A stretch of 64,000 bases of DNA from Flavobacterium sp. (GTDB lineage: Bacteria; Bacteroidota; Bacteroidia; Flavobacteriales; Flavobacteriaceae): NCBI GenBank assembly GCA_016721735.1, contig JADKHM010000004.1:248001-312000 (forward strand). The letters run 5' to 3'. The translations under genes and the position numbers were made by a program. This document shows, piece by piece, positions 34,416 through 44,823 of the stretch (the stretch's first letter is position 1; every line of letters starts with the position of its first letter). The notes under the pieces are model-generated. The model was given only the letters and a program-made list of their open reading frames with translations, did no database searches and was not told where the DNA came from.

Positions 34416-37220
34416 ATGATCATAGGAGATATTTCTACTCTAGAACCTAAGAGAAACATCATCATAAAAGGCGCCCAAGTCCATAACCTAAAAAATCTTG
34501 ACGTCGCAATACCAAGAAACAAATTGGTCGTAATTACGGGCTTGTCAGGGTCAGGAAAATCCTCTTTGGCATTCGATACTTTATACGCAGAAGGTCAGCG
34601 GCGCTATGTTGAAAGTCTCTCCTCTTACGCACGACAGTTCTTAGGTCGATTGGACAAACCTAAAGTAGAGTATATAAAAGGAATTGCGCCTGCAATTGCT
34701 ATCGAACAAAAGGTAAATACTACCAACGCACGATCTACTGTTGGAACTTCAACTGAAATATATGACTACTTAAAACTCCTTTTTGCTCGGATTGGAAAGA
34801 CATACTCTCCCATTTCAGGGCTAGAGGTAAAAAGAAATATAGTAGCTGATGTTATTGATACAGTAAAAACACTAGACCTAGAAAGTAAATGGTTGTTGTT
34901 AGCACCGATTCAGGTGGAAGAAGGAAGAAAAGTAGAGGATAAACTAAAAACACTCCTACAGCAAGGCTTTGCAAGAATTGTTGTTGACAACCAAATACTG
35001 CGGCTTGATGAACTACCAACTTCATTAAAAGACCTTGACGCAAAAAAAGTAAAGGAAATCCTTCTCGTTATCGACCGAATAGTCGTTAAGGAAGAAGAAG
35101 AGTTCTATAATCGCCTTTCAGATGCAGTTCAAACAGCTTTTTTTGAAGGTAAAGGCATTTGTTATTTACAAGAATCAGAGGGCCAAAAGGAATTTGCATT
35201 TAGCAACAATTTCGAATTGGATGGCATTTCGTTTTTGGAACCCAATGTCCACTTATTCAGCTTTAATAATCCATATGGTGCTTGCCCAGTTTGTGAAGGT
35301 TACGGCAATATCATCGGAATCGATTCCGACCTAGTAACACCAAATACTGCATTATCAATATACGAAAACGCTATCTTTCCGTGGCGTGGTGAAAGTATGA
35401 GTTGGTATCGAGACGAGTTAGTCAATAATGCATACAAATTTGATTTTCCTATCCATAAGCCTTTTTATCAACTTACTGACGAGCAAAAAGACCTTGTTTG
35501 GAAAGGAAACGAATATTTTCAAGGACTCAATGATTTCTTTAAGGAATTAGAAGAGAAAAATTATAAAATTCAAAATAGAGTAATGCTATCGCGCTATCGC
35601 GGGAAAACTAAGTGTTATTCATGTAAAGGAAAAAGACTTCGCATCGAAGCTAGCTATGTAAAGATTGAAAACAAGACCATTTCGGACTTAGTTGATTTAC
35701 CTATTCGGAACTTGGTTACCTTTTTCAAAGAAATGAAACTCACCGAATTTGATCAAAAAGTAGCCAAGCGACTGTTAACCGAAATCAACAATCGACTCCA
35801 TTTCTTGGCAGACGTCGGCTTAGATTATCTAACGCTGAATCGAAATTCTGCTACACTTTCTGGTGGTGAATCGCAACGTATTAATCTCGCCACTTCTTTA
35901 GGCAGCAGTTTGGTAGGCTCCATGTATATTTTAGATGAACCTAGCATTGGCTTGCATCCAAAAGATACAGAACGACTGATAAAAGTCCTTTTGTATCTTC
36001 GAGATTTAGGGAATACTGTAATTGTAGTAGAACACGATGAAGACATCATGAAATCGGCGGATATGATTATTGACATTGGTCCAGAGGCCGGAACTTTCGG
36101 AGGAGAATTAGTTGCTCAAGGGACTTTTGCTGAAATCCTAAAATCAAACTCGCTTACAGCCAATTATTTAAACGGCTCGTTAGAAATTGCAGTCCCAAAA
36201 ACGCGAAGAAAATGGGCAAATTATATTGAAATCTTAGGAGCGCGAGAACACAATCTACAAAACATAGACGTCAAATTTCCGCTTGAAGTACTCACTGTTA
36301 TCACAGGAGTTTCAGGAAGTGGGAAAAGTACCCTAGTAAAGAAAATATTATATCCTGCAATGCAAAAAAAATTGGACGGGGTTGGAGAAAAAGCTGGTCA
36401 ATTCGGCGAAATGAGAGGGTATTATCACAAAATTCGTCATATAGAATATATCGATCAAAATCCCATTGGAAGAAGTTCACGTTCCAATCCAGTGACCTAT
36501 ATCAAAGCATACGACGACATTAGAGACCTCTTTGCCAAAGAAAAACTATCAAAAATTCGTGGTTATCAACCCAAACACTTTTCGTTTAATGTGGATGGTG
36601 GTAGATGCGAAACCTGCAGCGGTGAAGGTTCCATCAACGTAGAAATGGTTTTTATGGCTGATGTTCACCTGCCTTGCGATACGTGTAACGGAAAACGTTT
36701 CAAAAAAGAAATTCTCGAGATTCACTTCGAAGGAAAAAACATTGATAACGTGCTAACGATGACCATAGATGATGCTATCGCTTTTTTTTCCGAAAACAAA
36801 CAAACGAAAATTGTCCAGAAGTTACAACCACTTCAAGATGTGGGCTTGGGTTATGTGCAACTAGGTCAATCATCGTCGACACTTTCTGGAGGCGAGGCGC
36901 AACGAATCAAGCTCGCCACATTTCTGGTTAAAGGGAATACGAAAGAAAAGGCGTTGTTTGTATTTGATGAACCTACGACGGGATTACATTTTCATGATAT
37001 CAAGAAATTGCTGGCATCGTTCGAAGCTTTGCTGGAAAACGGACATTCCATTATCGTTATTGAGCACAATTTAGATTTGATTAAATGCGCAGACTACATT
37101 ATTGATTTAGGTCCTGAAGGAGGTGAAAATGGCGGCCAGTTACTCGCTGTTGGGACACCAGAGGAAATCGTCAAGAACAAAAAATCAATTACGGGAACCT
37201 ATTTAAAGATGAAACTCTAA
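34416..37220 (+). CDS. uvrA: Excinuclease ABC subunit A
   Basis: A 934-residue UvrA (E. coli about 940) that recognises bulky DNA damage and loads UvrB. Two ABC modules are visible: Walker A GLSGSGKSS near the N-terminus and GVSGSGKST about residue 638, signatures LSGGESQRI and LSGGEAQRIK, Walker B motifs ending YILDEPSIGL and VFDEPTTGL. The zinc-finger cysteines CPVCEGYG with CYSCKGKR, and CETCSGEG with CDTCNGKRF, are intact. The start at 34416 (MIIGDISTLEP) is chosen over the ATG at 34317, which precedes the promoter. Many Bacteroidota carry more than one UvrA. Confidence 0.97.
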   Translation: MIIGDISTLEPKRNIIIKGAQVHNLKNLDVAIPRNKLVVITGLSGSGKSSLAFDTLYAEGQRRYVESLSSYARQFLGRLDKPKVEYIKGIAPAIAIEQKVNTTNARSTVGTSTEIYDYLKLLFARIGKTYSPISGLEVKRNIVADVIDTVKTLDLESKWLLLAPIQVEEGRKVEDKLKTLLQQGFARIVVDNQILRLDELPTSLKDLDAKKVKEILLVIDRIVVKEEEEFYNRLSDAVQTAFFEGKGICYLQESEGQKEFAFSNNFELDGISFLEPNVHLFSFNNPYGACPVCEGYGNIIGIDSDLVTPNTALSIYENAIFPWRGESMSWYRDELVNNAYKFDFPIHKPFYQLTDEQKDLVWKGNEYFQGLNDFFKELEEKNYKIQNRVMLSRYRGKTKCYSCKGKRLRIEASYVKIENKTISDLVDLPIRNLVTFFKEMKLTEFDQKVAKRLLTEINNRLHFLADVGLDYLTLNRNSATLSGGESQRINLATSLGSSLVGSMYILDEPSIGLHPKDTERLIKVLLYLRDLGNTVIVVEHDEDIMKSADMIIDIGPEAGTFGGELVAQGTFAEILKSNSLTANYLNGSLEIAVPKTRRKWANYIEILGAREHNLQNIDVKFPLEVLTVITGVSGSGKSTLVKKILYPAMQKKLDGVGEKAGQFGEMRGYYHKIRHIEYIDQNPIGRSSRSNPVTYIKAYDDIRDLFAKEKLSKIRGYQPKHFSFNVDGGRCETCSGEGSINVEMVFMADVHLPCDTCNGKRFKKEILEIHFEGKNIDNVLTMTIDDAIAFFSENKQTKIVQKLQPLQDVGLGYVQLGQSSSTLSGGEAQRIKLATFLVKGNTKEKALFVFDEPTTGLHFHDIKKLLASFEALLENGHSIIVIEHNLDLIKCADYIIDLGPEGGENGGQLLAVGTPEEIVKNKKSITGTYLKMKL

Positions 37221-37223
37221 GAT

Positions 37224-37685
37224 TTAGTCCGGAACATCGATTTCGTCTCCTTCAAAGAATAGATTAAAGACAAAAATCTTCACATAACGAGTTTCGTTAC
37301 TCTCAAATGAATACGTGATTTTCTTTTTCTTATGATCGAGCGACAATTTTCCCCGTGCACTTTTGGAACGTAAAATCCAAGTAGAGATACCTTCTTCATC
37401 GACAGAATAATTGACAATAGAACCATGATAAAGTCTGGTTTTTCCATCGTCTGTTAATGCAATTACAATGTAGCCACTATTCTTAGTATTGATTTCACGA
37501 ATGTCAATCACAGCGGATTCATATTCTGTGTCTTTAAGATCGTAAGCATCTTTTTCTTGATTCCAAGCGTAAAATAACCTGCTATCTGAAAAAAAACGTC
37601 GTTGGTCATTAATTTTTGTTGGCATGGTTTGCGCACTACCCCACAAGGTCCATAATAGTACAAAACTAGTAATCAGATTCTTCAT
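37224..37685 (-). CDS. Secreted protein, unknown
   Basis: A 153-residue protein from 37685 (MKNLITSFVLLWTLWGSAQT) with a signal peptide ending near residue 19. The mature part is beta-rich (DIREINTKNSGYIVIALTDD and KITYSFESNETRYVKIFVF). No family was recognised. It converges tail to tail with uvrA with only 3 bases between the stops. Confidence 0.7.
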   Translation of the reverse strand: MKNLITSFVLLWTLWGSAQTMPTKINDQRRFFSDSRLFYAWNQEKDAYDLKDTEYESAVIDIREINTKNSGYIVIALTDDGKTRLYHGSIVNYSVDEEGISTWILRSKSARGKLSLDHKKKKITYSFESNETRYVKIFVFNLFFEGDEIDVPD

Positions 37686-37971
37686 CGTATTTTTCAAAAT
37701 TTTTTCAAAAGTACAAAAATGGTTCAAATGTGAACAAGGTTAACATAAATACTGCATTAATAATTTATAATCAGCAGATTGACTACAAATCGCCACTATC
37801 AGTTACACCATTCTAAGTAATTGTACGCAAAAGATTCTCACACTTTCACTAGTTCTTTACCAAAGCAGCAAAACTATACCCGATTACTACCGAAAAAACT
37901 TTAACATAATTATATATAAAATTAGCTGTAAGGTATTGGCCTTCGGTATGATTATTGCAAAATGAAAGAAC

Positions 37972-38043
37972 AATAGGAAGTTAATGCAAACGCTTCCTAT
38001 TTAATAAATGGGTTAAATAAATAAAATTGGGTTTGTTTTGGTT
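37972..38043 (+). ncRNA. Possible small RNA upstream of an orphan terminator
   Basis: No ORF reaches this stretch. A perfect 9-bp hairpin AATAGGAAG/CTTCCTATT (37972-37980 with 37993-38001) lies shortly before a strong plus-strand terminator that serves no gene. The transcript could start anywhere in the 37.8-37.95 kb spacer. No TAnnTTTG promoter was found, so support is structural only. Confidence 0.35.
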
Positions 38044-38082
38044 GAATCCCGCAAGTATTTCTAGTATTTGCGGGATTTTTTT
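38044..38082 (+). terminator. Orphan plus-strand terminator
   Basis: AATCCCGCAA and TTTGCGGGATT form a long stem (38045-38075) followed by TTTTTT on the plus strand only. The minus strand lacks a T-run, so it is not the flippase terminator. Confidence 0.75.
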
Positions 38083-39562
38083 ATGGTTTCTTTTTTAATA
38101 GGAATCCCGCTTTCTCTAGTAATGTGTGAATAACGTTGTTAATTTCAGCGGAAATTTTCCAACGATATGTGAGGTACACATACACCATCGTTATCAAAAT
38201 CGATTTTAGCCCAATATTAATAATGGCATGAAATGGAAAATCCCAAAAATAGAACACAACGAATACCAAGCTAATAATCCCAAATGATTGCAGCGTTTTT
38301 TTTGTAAATGGAAATAAGTCCATTTTCTTTACAACAAACCATAACTTGATAGAATTATATACAATTACGGAGATTAGCGTAGCCAAGGCAGCGCCATCAA
38401 TACCGTATAACGGAATGAATATCATATTTAAGACAATCATTAAGAACACCAAAAGTAATCCGAAAAACAGAACCCATTTGTAGTACTTCGTATTCAAAAT
38501 AATGGCGTTGTTATTTCCCAAGATAACGTCGTAAAACTTAGCCAAACCAATCAAGAAAACTACTAAAATTCCGCCACTATACTCGTACGGTATTAGCTGA
38601 TAAATTTCTTTGATATTTAAGAAAACACCTAGCATCACAAAACCTCCAAACACCTGTAGATTAATGGCGCTTTTTTGATATAATTCTCTCAGCTCTTCTT
38701 GCTTATTCTCGCTAATTAATTTGGCTGTAATTGGATAAATAATTTGAAGCATAGCTCGACTTGGTACCGCAATCACTGTCGCAATAAAAATAGCGACAGA
38801 GTATAAGGCATTGCTGCCGATATTCTCGTAGGCTGGAATCATTACTTTGTCAAAATCCATCAACAAAACCGCTACGCTCCCGGAAAGTATAATGAAGGAT
38901 GAATACCCAATTATTTCTTTATAATTATGCGGAATCTTAAATGAAAATACCGGCATCTTCACGTACATTGCATAAGCCTTCATAGCAACGAATTGCAAAA
39001 AATAAGCGATTACCAAGCCGTATATGAATCCATCTTTAGTTAACCAGTTTAAATGAACGGAGAACAACATTAACAATATCACAAACCGCACTAATACTTC
39101 ACTTATAAAATTACCAAATACCGACTGCATATGCACCTTAACCCAAGCATAGTATATTTCAAAATAGCCCATACAAATCCCAATGATGGGTATCAACCAA
39201 AGAAATGGCTTCACAGTAGGATTTTCTTTTAGTATATAGTAGGCGATTTGATCATAGCAGAAATACGTGATAGCGCATATCGGCACAATCAGTAGCAAAG
39301 GCATCCAAAGCATAAAACTCAGGAACTTTTCTCGCTCCCCTTCAGAATTGCATTTAGAATAAAATCGAATGAGCGTATTGTGCACTCCAAAAGCCATCAG
39401 CGGCATCATAATATTGGCAGCAGACAACAAAAAAGCGACCATGCCGTAATGCGTTTTCCCTAAGAAATTGGTGTAGAGAAACAGCGCATTAATTGCCCCG
39501 ATACCAAAGCCAAAATAGGTAATGACAGTATTTTTGATCGATTGATTCAATACTATTCCCAT
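38081..39562 (-). CDS. Oligosaccharide flippase (Wzx/MATE-like)
   Basis: A 493-residue polytopic protein with about 12-14 predicted transmembrane segments and charged loops. Its N-terminus (ITYFGFGIGAINALFLYTNF, AANIMMPLMAFGVHNTLIRF) resembles lipopolysaccharide or capsule flippases of Bacteroidota. It would move lipid-linked glycan repeat units across the inner membrane. It starts 6 bases after the GT4 gene's stop, in one operon with that gene and yfhO. The glycan is unknown. Confidence 0.88.
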   Translation of the reverse strand: MGIVLNQSIKNTVITYFGFGIGAINALFLYTNFLGKTHYGMVAFLLSAANIMMPLMAFGVHNTLIRFYSKCNSEGEREKFLSFMLWMPLLLIVPICAITYFCYDQIAYYILKENPTVKPFLWLIPIIGICMGYFEIYYAWVKVHMQSVFGNFISEVLVRFVILLMLFSVHLNWLTKDGFIYGLVIAYFLQFVAMKAYAMYVKMPVFSFKIPHNYKEIIGYSSFIILSGSVAVLLMDFDKVMIPAYENIGSNALYSVAIFIATVIAVPSRAMLQIIYPITAKLISENKQEELRELYQKSAINLQVFGGFVMLGVFLNIKEIYQLIPYEYSGGILVVFLIGLAKFYDVILGNNNAIILNTKYYKWVLFFGLLLVFLMIVLNMIFIPLYGIDGAALATLISVIVYNSIKLWFVVKKMDLFPFTKKTLQSFGIISLVFVVFYFWDFPFHAIINIGLKSILITMVYVYLTYRWKISAEINNVIHTLLEKAGFLLKKKP

Positions 39563-39568
39563 ATCAAC

Positions 39569-40873
39569 TTAGGAGTTTTGGTTTTCGAATTTGGATTGGT
39601 GAACAATGTTTGATAGATGCTCCGTCAATTTTTTGCGGGAATACGTCTCTAAACCAACGGCGTTTACGTTTAACTTGCCTTGAAGGAACGATTCGTAGGA
39701 ACTAACTATTGCTTTCTTTAAAGCTTCTTTTTGTCCATAATCAAAGAATAAACCTGTATTGGTTTGTAGAATTATATCCGAAAAATCAGAACCTAACGGT
39801 CCGATAGCTAAAATAGGACGACCGGATGCCATGTATTCAAATAATTTACCTGGTATGATGCTAATTGTATTCGTCGAATTAATCTCGATTAGCAGTAAGA
39901 TTTGTGATTTTCGTTGTTGAATGAGTGCCTCGTGATGACTTACGTAACCTACCAAATTCAGATAATGCTCCAAATCATAACTTTTGATAGTTTGCAGCAC
40001 ATCGTCACTAACAGTTCCTATCAACTTTAGTTCTAAATGCGTGTCAAAACCTGGAACTTCTTTTACTAATTCAGCCAAAGACTGCCACAAAATCACCGGA
40101 TTTCGTTCTGATAAAAGCGAGCCAATATGCGCCAAACTAAAGGATTGATCTAGAATTTGCTTTGGAACATCTTCCGTATCATAGCCATTCGTAATCACAT
40201 GAATTGGTTTGACTGTTTTCTTGAGAAACTCTAATCTTGTGCTTTTACTTGTGACCAAAATTTCATCTGCTGTATTTAGGACTTTTAATTCCAATGCTTC
40301 ATGTTTTTTCATTGATGAAGCAGTTAATTTTAACTGATGATGATAACCAATAGTAATCCACGGATCGCGAAAATCTGCAATCCATCGAATAGGCAATTGT
40401 CTTCTCAATTTCAAGCCAATAAGATGCAAGCTATGCGGCGGCCCAGTTGTTATGACGGTGTCAATTTGATTTTCAACAATATATTTTTTGAGGTAGACTA
40501 CTGAAGGTTTCACCCACAAAACTCTGGCATCAGGTATAAACAAATTGCCCCGAATCCACAGTATTAATCGTTCGAAAACCGATTGTTTATGGGAACTTGG
40601 AATAATTCCAGAACTTATTTTCTTGGTTTTTGATTTTGAAATAATCGAGGCAAGTCCATACGGCTCAACAATCGGCTTTTTTAGTATGACCACCTGACTG
40701 GAAACGTCTTTACCTAAATTATTATCAATAATCGGATAGGATGGATTTTCAGGAACATATACAATAGGTTGAATACCAAAATCAGGTAAATATTTTACGA
40801 ATTTTAACCAACGTTGCACCCCTGGACCTCCAGCAGGTGGAAAATAGTACGTTATGATTAAGACTTTTTTCAT
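39569..40873 (-). CDS. Glycosyltransferase family 4 protein
   Basis: A 434-residue GT-B transferase from 40873 (MKKVLIITYYFPPAGGPGVQR). The N-terminal region GGPGVQRWLKF, the donor-side DFRDPW, and the C-terminal IPGKLFEYMASGRPILAIGP with EYMASG-type Glu motif fit GT4. It uses a nucleotide sugar to extend a surface polysaccharide or glycolipid. Six bases separate it from the flippase downstream and 38 from yfhO upstream. Confidence 0.9.
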   Translation of the reverse strand: MKKVLIITYYFPPAGGPGVQRWLKFVKYLPDFGIQPIVYVPENPSYPIIDNNLGKDVSSQVVILKKPIVEPYGLASIISKSKTKKISSGIIPSSHKQSVFERLILWIRGNLFIPDARVLWVKPSVVYLKKYIVENQIDTVITTGPPHSLHLIGLKLRRQLPIRWIADFRDPWITIGYHHQLKLTASSMKKHEALELKVLNTADEILVTSKSTRLEFLKKTVKPIHVITNGYDTEDVPKQILDQSFSLAHIGSLLSERNPVILWQSLAELVKEVPGFDTHLELKLIGTVSDDVLQTIKSYDLEHYLNLVGYVSHHEALIQQRKSQILLLIEINSTNTISIIPGKLFEYMASGRPILAIGPLGSDFSDIILQTNTGLFFDYGQKEALKKAIVSSYESFLQGKLNVNAVGLETYSRKKLTEHLSNIVHQSKFENQNS

Positions 40874-40911
40874 CGGATTCAATTCGTAAATAATTGAAAT
40901 TTTACTACAAA

Positions 40912-43340
40912 TTACTCCTCTTTAGCGTACCACATTTTCTTTCTTTCAAAGTACAATCCACCGACAATCAGGAACACCATTCCTAATGAACTTGCCAATG
41001 AAATCGTGCTGCCAGTTTGCACAACTTGAGGTTCAAATTTAAACTCAACGACATGCTTGCCCGCCGGAATTGGCAATGCCCGTAAAACGTAATCTGCTCT
41101 TAAGTGCGGCGTTTTTGTCCCATCGATATAGGCATTCCAACCATCAGCATAATACATTTCTGAAAAAACAGCCAGAGCGTCATTAGTGCTAGTAGAAGTA
41201 TATTTCAAATGATTCGGCTCGCATTTCTGCAGTGTTATGGTCGACAAAGTATCCTTCACGAAATCAGATTTCTGTAATAAATTACCAAATTCCCTTTGAT
41301 TGACAATTGCTACTTCCTTGGTAGGGATTTTACTTAACGATTCCATTTCTCCGTCGGCAGTTTGAACAAATTTTACCTTTTGTGCAAACCACGCATTTCC
41401 GTTATGTTGTGGATTTAGAGTAGGAATCTGCTTCCCTTCCTTATCAGTTTGAATCACATATTTCACATTCAACATATCCAAAACTTCCATGTTGTTTTTT
41501 GCGATTTGGTAATCAAACAACTGTTGCATTCTTCTCGGTTTTGCGGCATGATATCCTCCAATGGATTTATGAAAATAGGAAGCACGTGCACTCGACATGT
41601 TGCCATCAACTTCAAAGACCCGATAATGTGTGGTGTCTTGCAGAATCATATCATCCGCCTCACTTGATTGAAAAGGAATATCAACTTCTCGTGCACTCAC
41701 AAAATCCGTACTACTTACATAATTTTTGTCAATAAAGAAAAGATCTAAAACCATTAATGCGCCAACCAAAATAATCGTGGTGCTTTTTGCCAAACGATTT
41801 TTGGTATGCATCCAAAACAATAGTGAAACCAATAAAATAAAAAAACCAGAGCGCAATAAATCTGCTAAAAACATAGTCTTTCGGTCGGACTTCAAAGCCT
41901 CTACGAACTGCGGTCCATAACTTCTCTGAAATAAGAATCTGAGCCACCTGAGGAATTAAAGGAACACTTAAACACGAAAAGTAACGCCAAAATACCCAAG
42001 CCGATAGCACTCGACTGCCATAACACTTTCCATTGACGATCTTTTTCGGCTTTGAAAAAATAGTGCAAACCTAAAATGGCTATAACCGGAGCACATAACT
42101 CTAAAATAACTTGTATAGAAGAAACCGCTCTAAATTTGTTATACATCGGAACGTAATCGATACAGAAATCGGTTAGCGCTGAGAAATTCTTTCCCCATGA
42201 CAGCAGCAACGAAAGTATCGCGGCAACTAAAAAGGCATATTTGATTCTTCTTTTTACTACAAATAATGCGACGATGCACAGGAAAAAAACGACAGATCCG
42301 ATATAGGCTGGTGCAGCCACAATGGGTTGATCTCCCCAATAGGTCGGCATTGCCGAAACGAAATCCTTGGCTTGCGCTTCTGGTACATTTTGACTTAAGA
42401 TAAACTCATACATAGCACCATCAGTCCCCACATTTTCACTATTTGACCCTCCAAAAATTCTTGGAGCAAACAAGTTCATACTTTCTAAAATACCATAACT
42501 ATATTCTGTAATATAATCGTTTGACATGGCATTCTTGGTCGTGTTTTTTGTTCCGTCGGCATTAAAAGACAATTCACTTTTGTCCCGTGTGCTGTACTTT
42601 GCATATTCTGAAGTTGCCAGCAAATTCGTAGCATTTGTGCCGATCGCAAACACGCCAGCGATAGCGAAAACGCCTATAACTTTTCCAATTGTTGCAAAGT
42701 CTTTTTCCTTGATATATTGAAAAAAATAAAAACAAGAAATAACCAAAAGCAACAACAATAAGTAGAAAGTCATTTGAAAGTGATTCGCATTAATTTCTAA
42801 TGCTGCCGCCAACATCGTAACAATTCCACCGAGAATAAATTTACGCTGATAGACAAGCATCACGCCTGCTAAGACCAGTGGCATATAGGCGATTGCGTGT
42901 GCCTTCGCATTATGTCCAACTCCAAGAATAACTATTAAATAGGTCGAAAATCCAAATGCTAAAGCCCCAAAGAAAGCTTGAAGCGGATCGATTTTCAACA
43001 CTAAAAGTAAAACATAAAATCCGATGAAATATAAAAACAAATAGTCCGCTGGACGGGGTAAAAAACGCAATACATGATCCAATTTACTGATATACTCATG
43101 CGGGTAATTAGCGCCCAACTGATAAGTCGGCATGCCGCCAAAAGCCGAATTAGTCCAATAGGGTTCCGATTGATGGGTTGCGCGAAAATCATTTTGCTCC
43201 TTCGCCATTCCGGTGTATTGAACGATATCCGATTGAAAAATCTTTTTCCCCTGAAGTACAGGATAAAAATAGATACAAGAAATTAGGAGAAAACCAAGAA
43301 CCACTAGGCCGTGGACATAAAATTTTTTGAGTACATTCAT
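40912..43340 (-). pseudogene. YfhO-type membrane glycosyltransferase, single frameshift
   Basis: The start at 43340 opens a polytopic protein with YfhO features (QSDIVQYTGMAKEQNDFRA, QSEPYWTNSAFGGMPTYQLG) and about 10 transmembrane segments. The frame breaks near 41905: REVMDRSS runs to a stop, but one added base gives REVMDR-FVEALKSDRKTMF, which continues in the frame ending at 40912 (tail QVVQTGSTISL, KMWYAKEE). The corrected protein would be about 809 residues. YfhO proteins transfer sugars to lipoteichoic acid-like or lipid carriers; in Bacteroidota the role is unclear. Either a real knockout or a single read error. It lies 38 bases upstream of the GT4 gene. Confidence 0.85.
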
Positions 43341-43433
43341 AATAAGAAGTGCGCCTTTGCGCTAATTCGTTTACATAATATCAGTCAAAAATAGTCAAAA
43401 AGTGTAAACGAACCGTGGAAAACAAAACCCAAT

Positions 43434-43709
43434 TTAATCTATTTCTTCGTAATCGATATACTCACCAACTTTCTTGGTTTCACGAGGTTTATTAGATTGT
43501 GAAGTTGTGTTGACAAATTCGTCTTGTTGCTGAGTGGCATTAGACTGGTACGTCGACTGATACTGGCGTTGGAAGTTCTCTCCTGCTTTTTCCACGACTT
43601 TTTTCACCATAATAGGGAGAAACAAGCGAGCAAGAAACTTGAAAATATAATAAAATGCCAATATGTAAAAAATTGTTTTTAGAATTCCACTAAAAGAGGC
43701 CATTTCCAT
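43434..43709 (-). CDS. DUF4834 family membrane protein
   Basis: A 91-residue protein from 43709 (MEMASFSGILKTIFYILAFYY), with ATG at 43715 as an alternative. One N-terminal transmembrane segment (about 9-30), then RLFLPIMVKKVVEKA and a polar Gln/Ser-rich linker ending in the acidic DYEEID. I recall this as DUF4834, common in flavobacteria. It is 93 bases upstream of yfhO in the same orientation. Function unknown. Confidence 0.8.
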   Translation of the reverse strand: MEMASFSGILKTIFYILAFYYIFKFLARLFLPIMVKKVVEKAGENFQRQYQSTYQSNATQQQDEFVNTTSQSNKPRETKKVGEYIDYEEID

Positions 43710-43831
43710 AGTCAAATAAATTTCGACAAATTTAATAAATCAAATCTTCAAAAACAGGATGGGATTCTTAAATAAATAATAAATTATAGTACATTTGGGA
43801 ATTAGTACTGCTGATGCAAAACACCATTTAT

Positions 43832-44821
43832 ATGTTCAATAAAAAGCACTTTACTTTTCTAATACTTGTCTTTTCAGTTACCTCAAATTTTGCGCAGTTT
43901 ACAGACGTCATCAACTCAAATCGTCCTGGTCAATCGATGTCCGCGTTTTCGGTTGGAAAGACTGTCATTCAGGCTGAAATGGGTGTCAATTATAGCAAAG
44001 AAACCAACGATGCTACAAATTACAAAGGAAAAATATGGGAGAGCGATTTGACCTTGCGTTACGGAGTATTGTTTGAGCAATTAGAAGTTATTGCTAATAT
44101 AGAATACCTCAATGAAACAATCACAACGCCACTTTTTGATAAGCAAGAGTCCGGTTTAAAGCGCACTACTATTGGAGCGAAATTTCTTGTCTACGATCCC
44201 GAAAGAAACTACGAAAAGAAACCGAATCTATATAGCTGGAAAGCCAATCATCAATTTAATTGGAGGCAATTTATTCCTGCCGTGGCGCTGTACGGAGGCG
44301 TGAACTTGAATTTGGCGCGAGATAAATTCTTGCGAACTGCTCCACCAGAAAAAGGATTTAGCTTAAAAGGAATGATTCTAACCCAGAATCAATTTGGGCG
44401 ATATACGTTCTTGACGAATATCATTATCGATAGATTTCCATCACAAACGACGTCGTTCGATTATGTTTTAACTATGACACGTGGATTCAATTCGAGAGTA
44501 TCAGGGTTTGTTGAAATTCAAGGATTTAATGACCAGTACTATAAAGATCATTTTTTCCGACTAGGCGCAGCTTATTTATTAAAGCAAAACTTACAAGTAG
44601 ATGCTTCTGTTAATAGTAACTTTCAAGGTGCTCCTAACATTGTAGGTGGAGGCGTTGGTATTTCATGGCGCTTTGATGCCAATTACGAAGATGTCATGTT
44701 GCGCATTCCAAAAGAAGACAAGCGCAGCAAATTGGATAAGAAAAGTGACAAGTTGAAGGACAAAAAGAAAGAAAAGGAAAACAAACGTATCGACGCTGTC
44801 GAAGGAGATAAAGCGAAATAA
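43832..44821 (+). CDS. Outer-membrane beta-barrel-like protein
   Basis: A 329-residue protein from 43832 (MFNKKHFTFLILVFSVTS), with a signal peptide ending NFAQ. Alternating beta strands (SDLTLRYGVLFEQLEVIANI, IIDRFPSQTTSFDYVLTM, GFVEIQGF) suggest a transporter-type barrel of the phenol-degradation/MetA-like or related family. A Lys/Glu-rich tail (KKSDKLKDKKKEKENK) is unusual for a barrel and may face the periplasm. It is 2 bases upstream of the acyltransferase-like gene and so co-transcribed with it. An ATG at 43814 is an alternative start. Confidence 0.75.
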   Translation: MFNKKHFTFLILVFSVTSNFAQFTDVINSNRPGQSMSAFSVGKTVIQAEMGVNYSKETNDATNYKGKIWESDLTLRYGVLFEQLEVIANIEYLNETITTPLFDKQESGLKRTTIGAKFLVYDPERNYEKKPNLYSWKANHQFNWRQFIPAVALYGGVNLNLARDKFLRTAPPEKGFSLKGMILTQNQFGRYTFLTNIIIDRFPSQTTSFDYVLTMTRGFNSRVSGFVEIQGFNDQYYKDHFFRLGAAYLLKQNLQVDASVNSNFQGAPNIVGGGVGISWRFDANYEDVMLRIPKEDKRSKLDKKSDKLKDKKKEKENKRIDAVEGDKAK

Positions 44822-44823
44822 GT

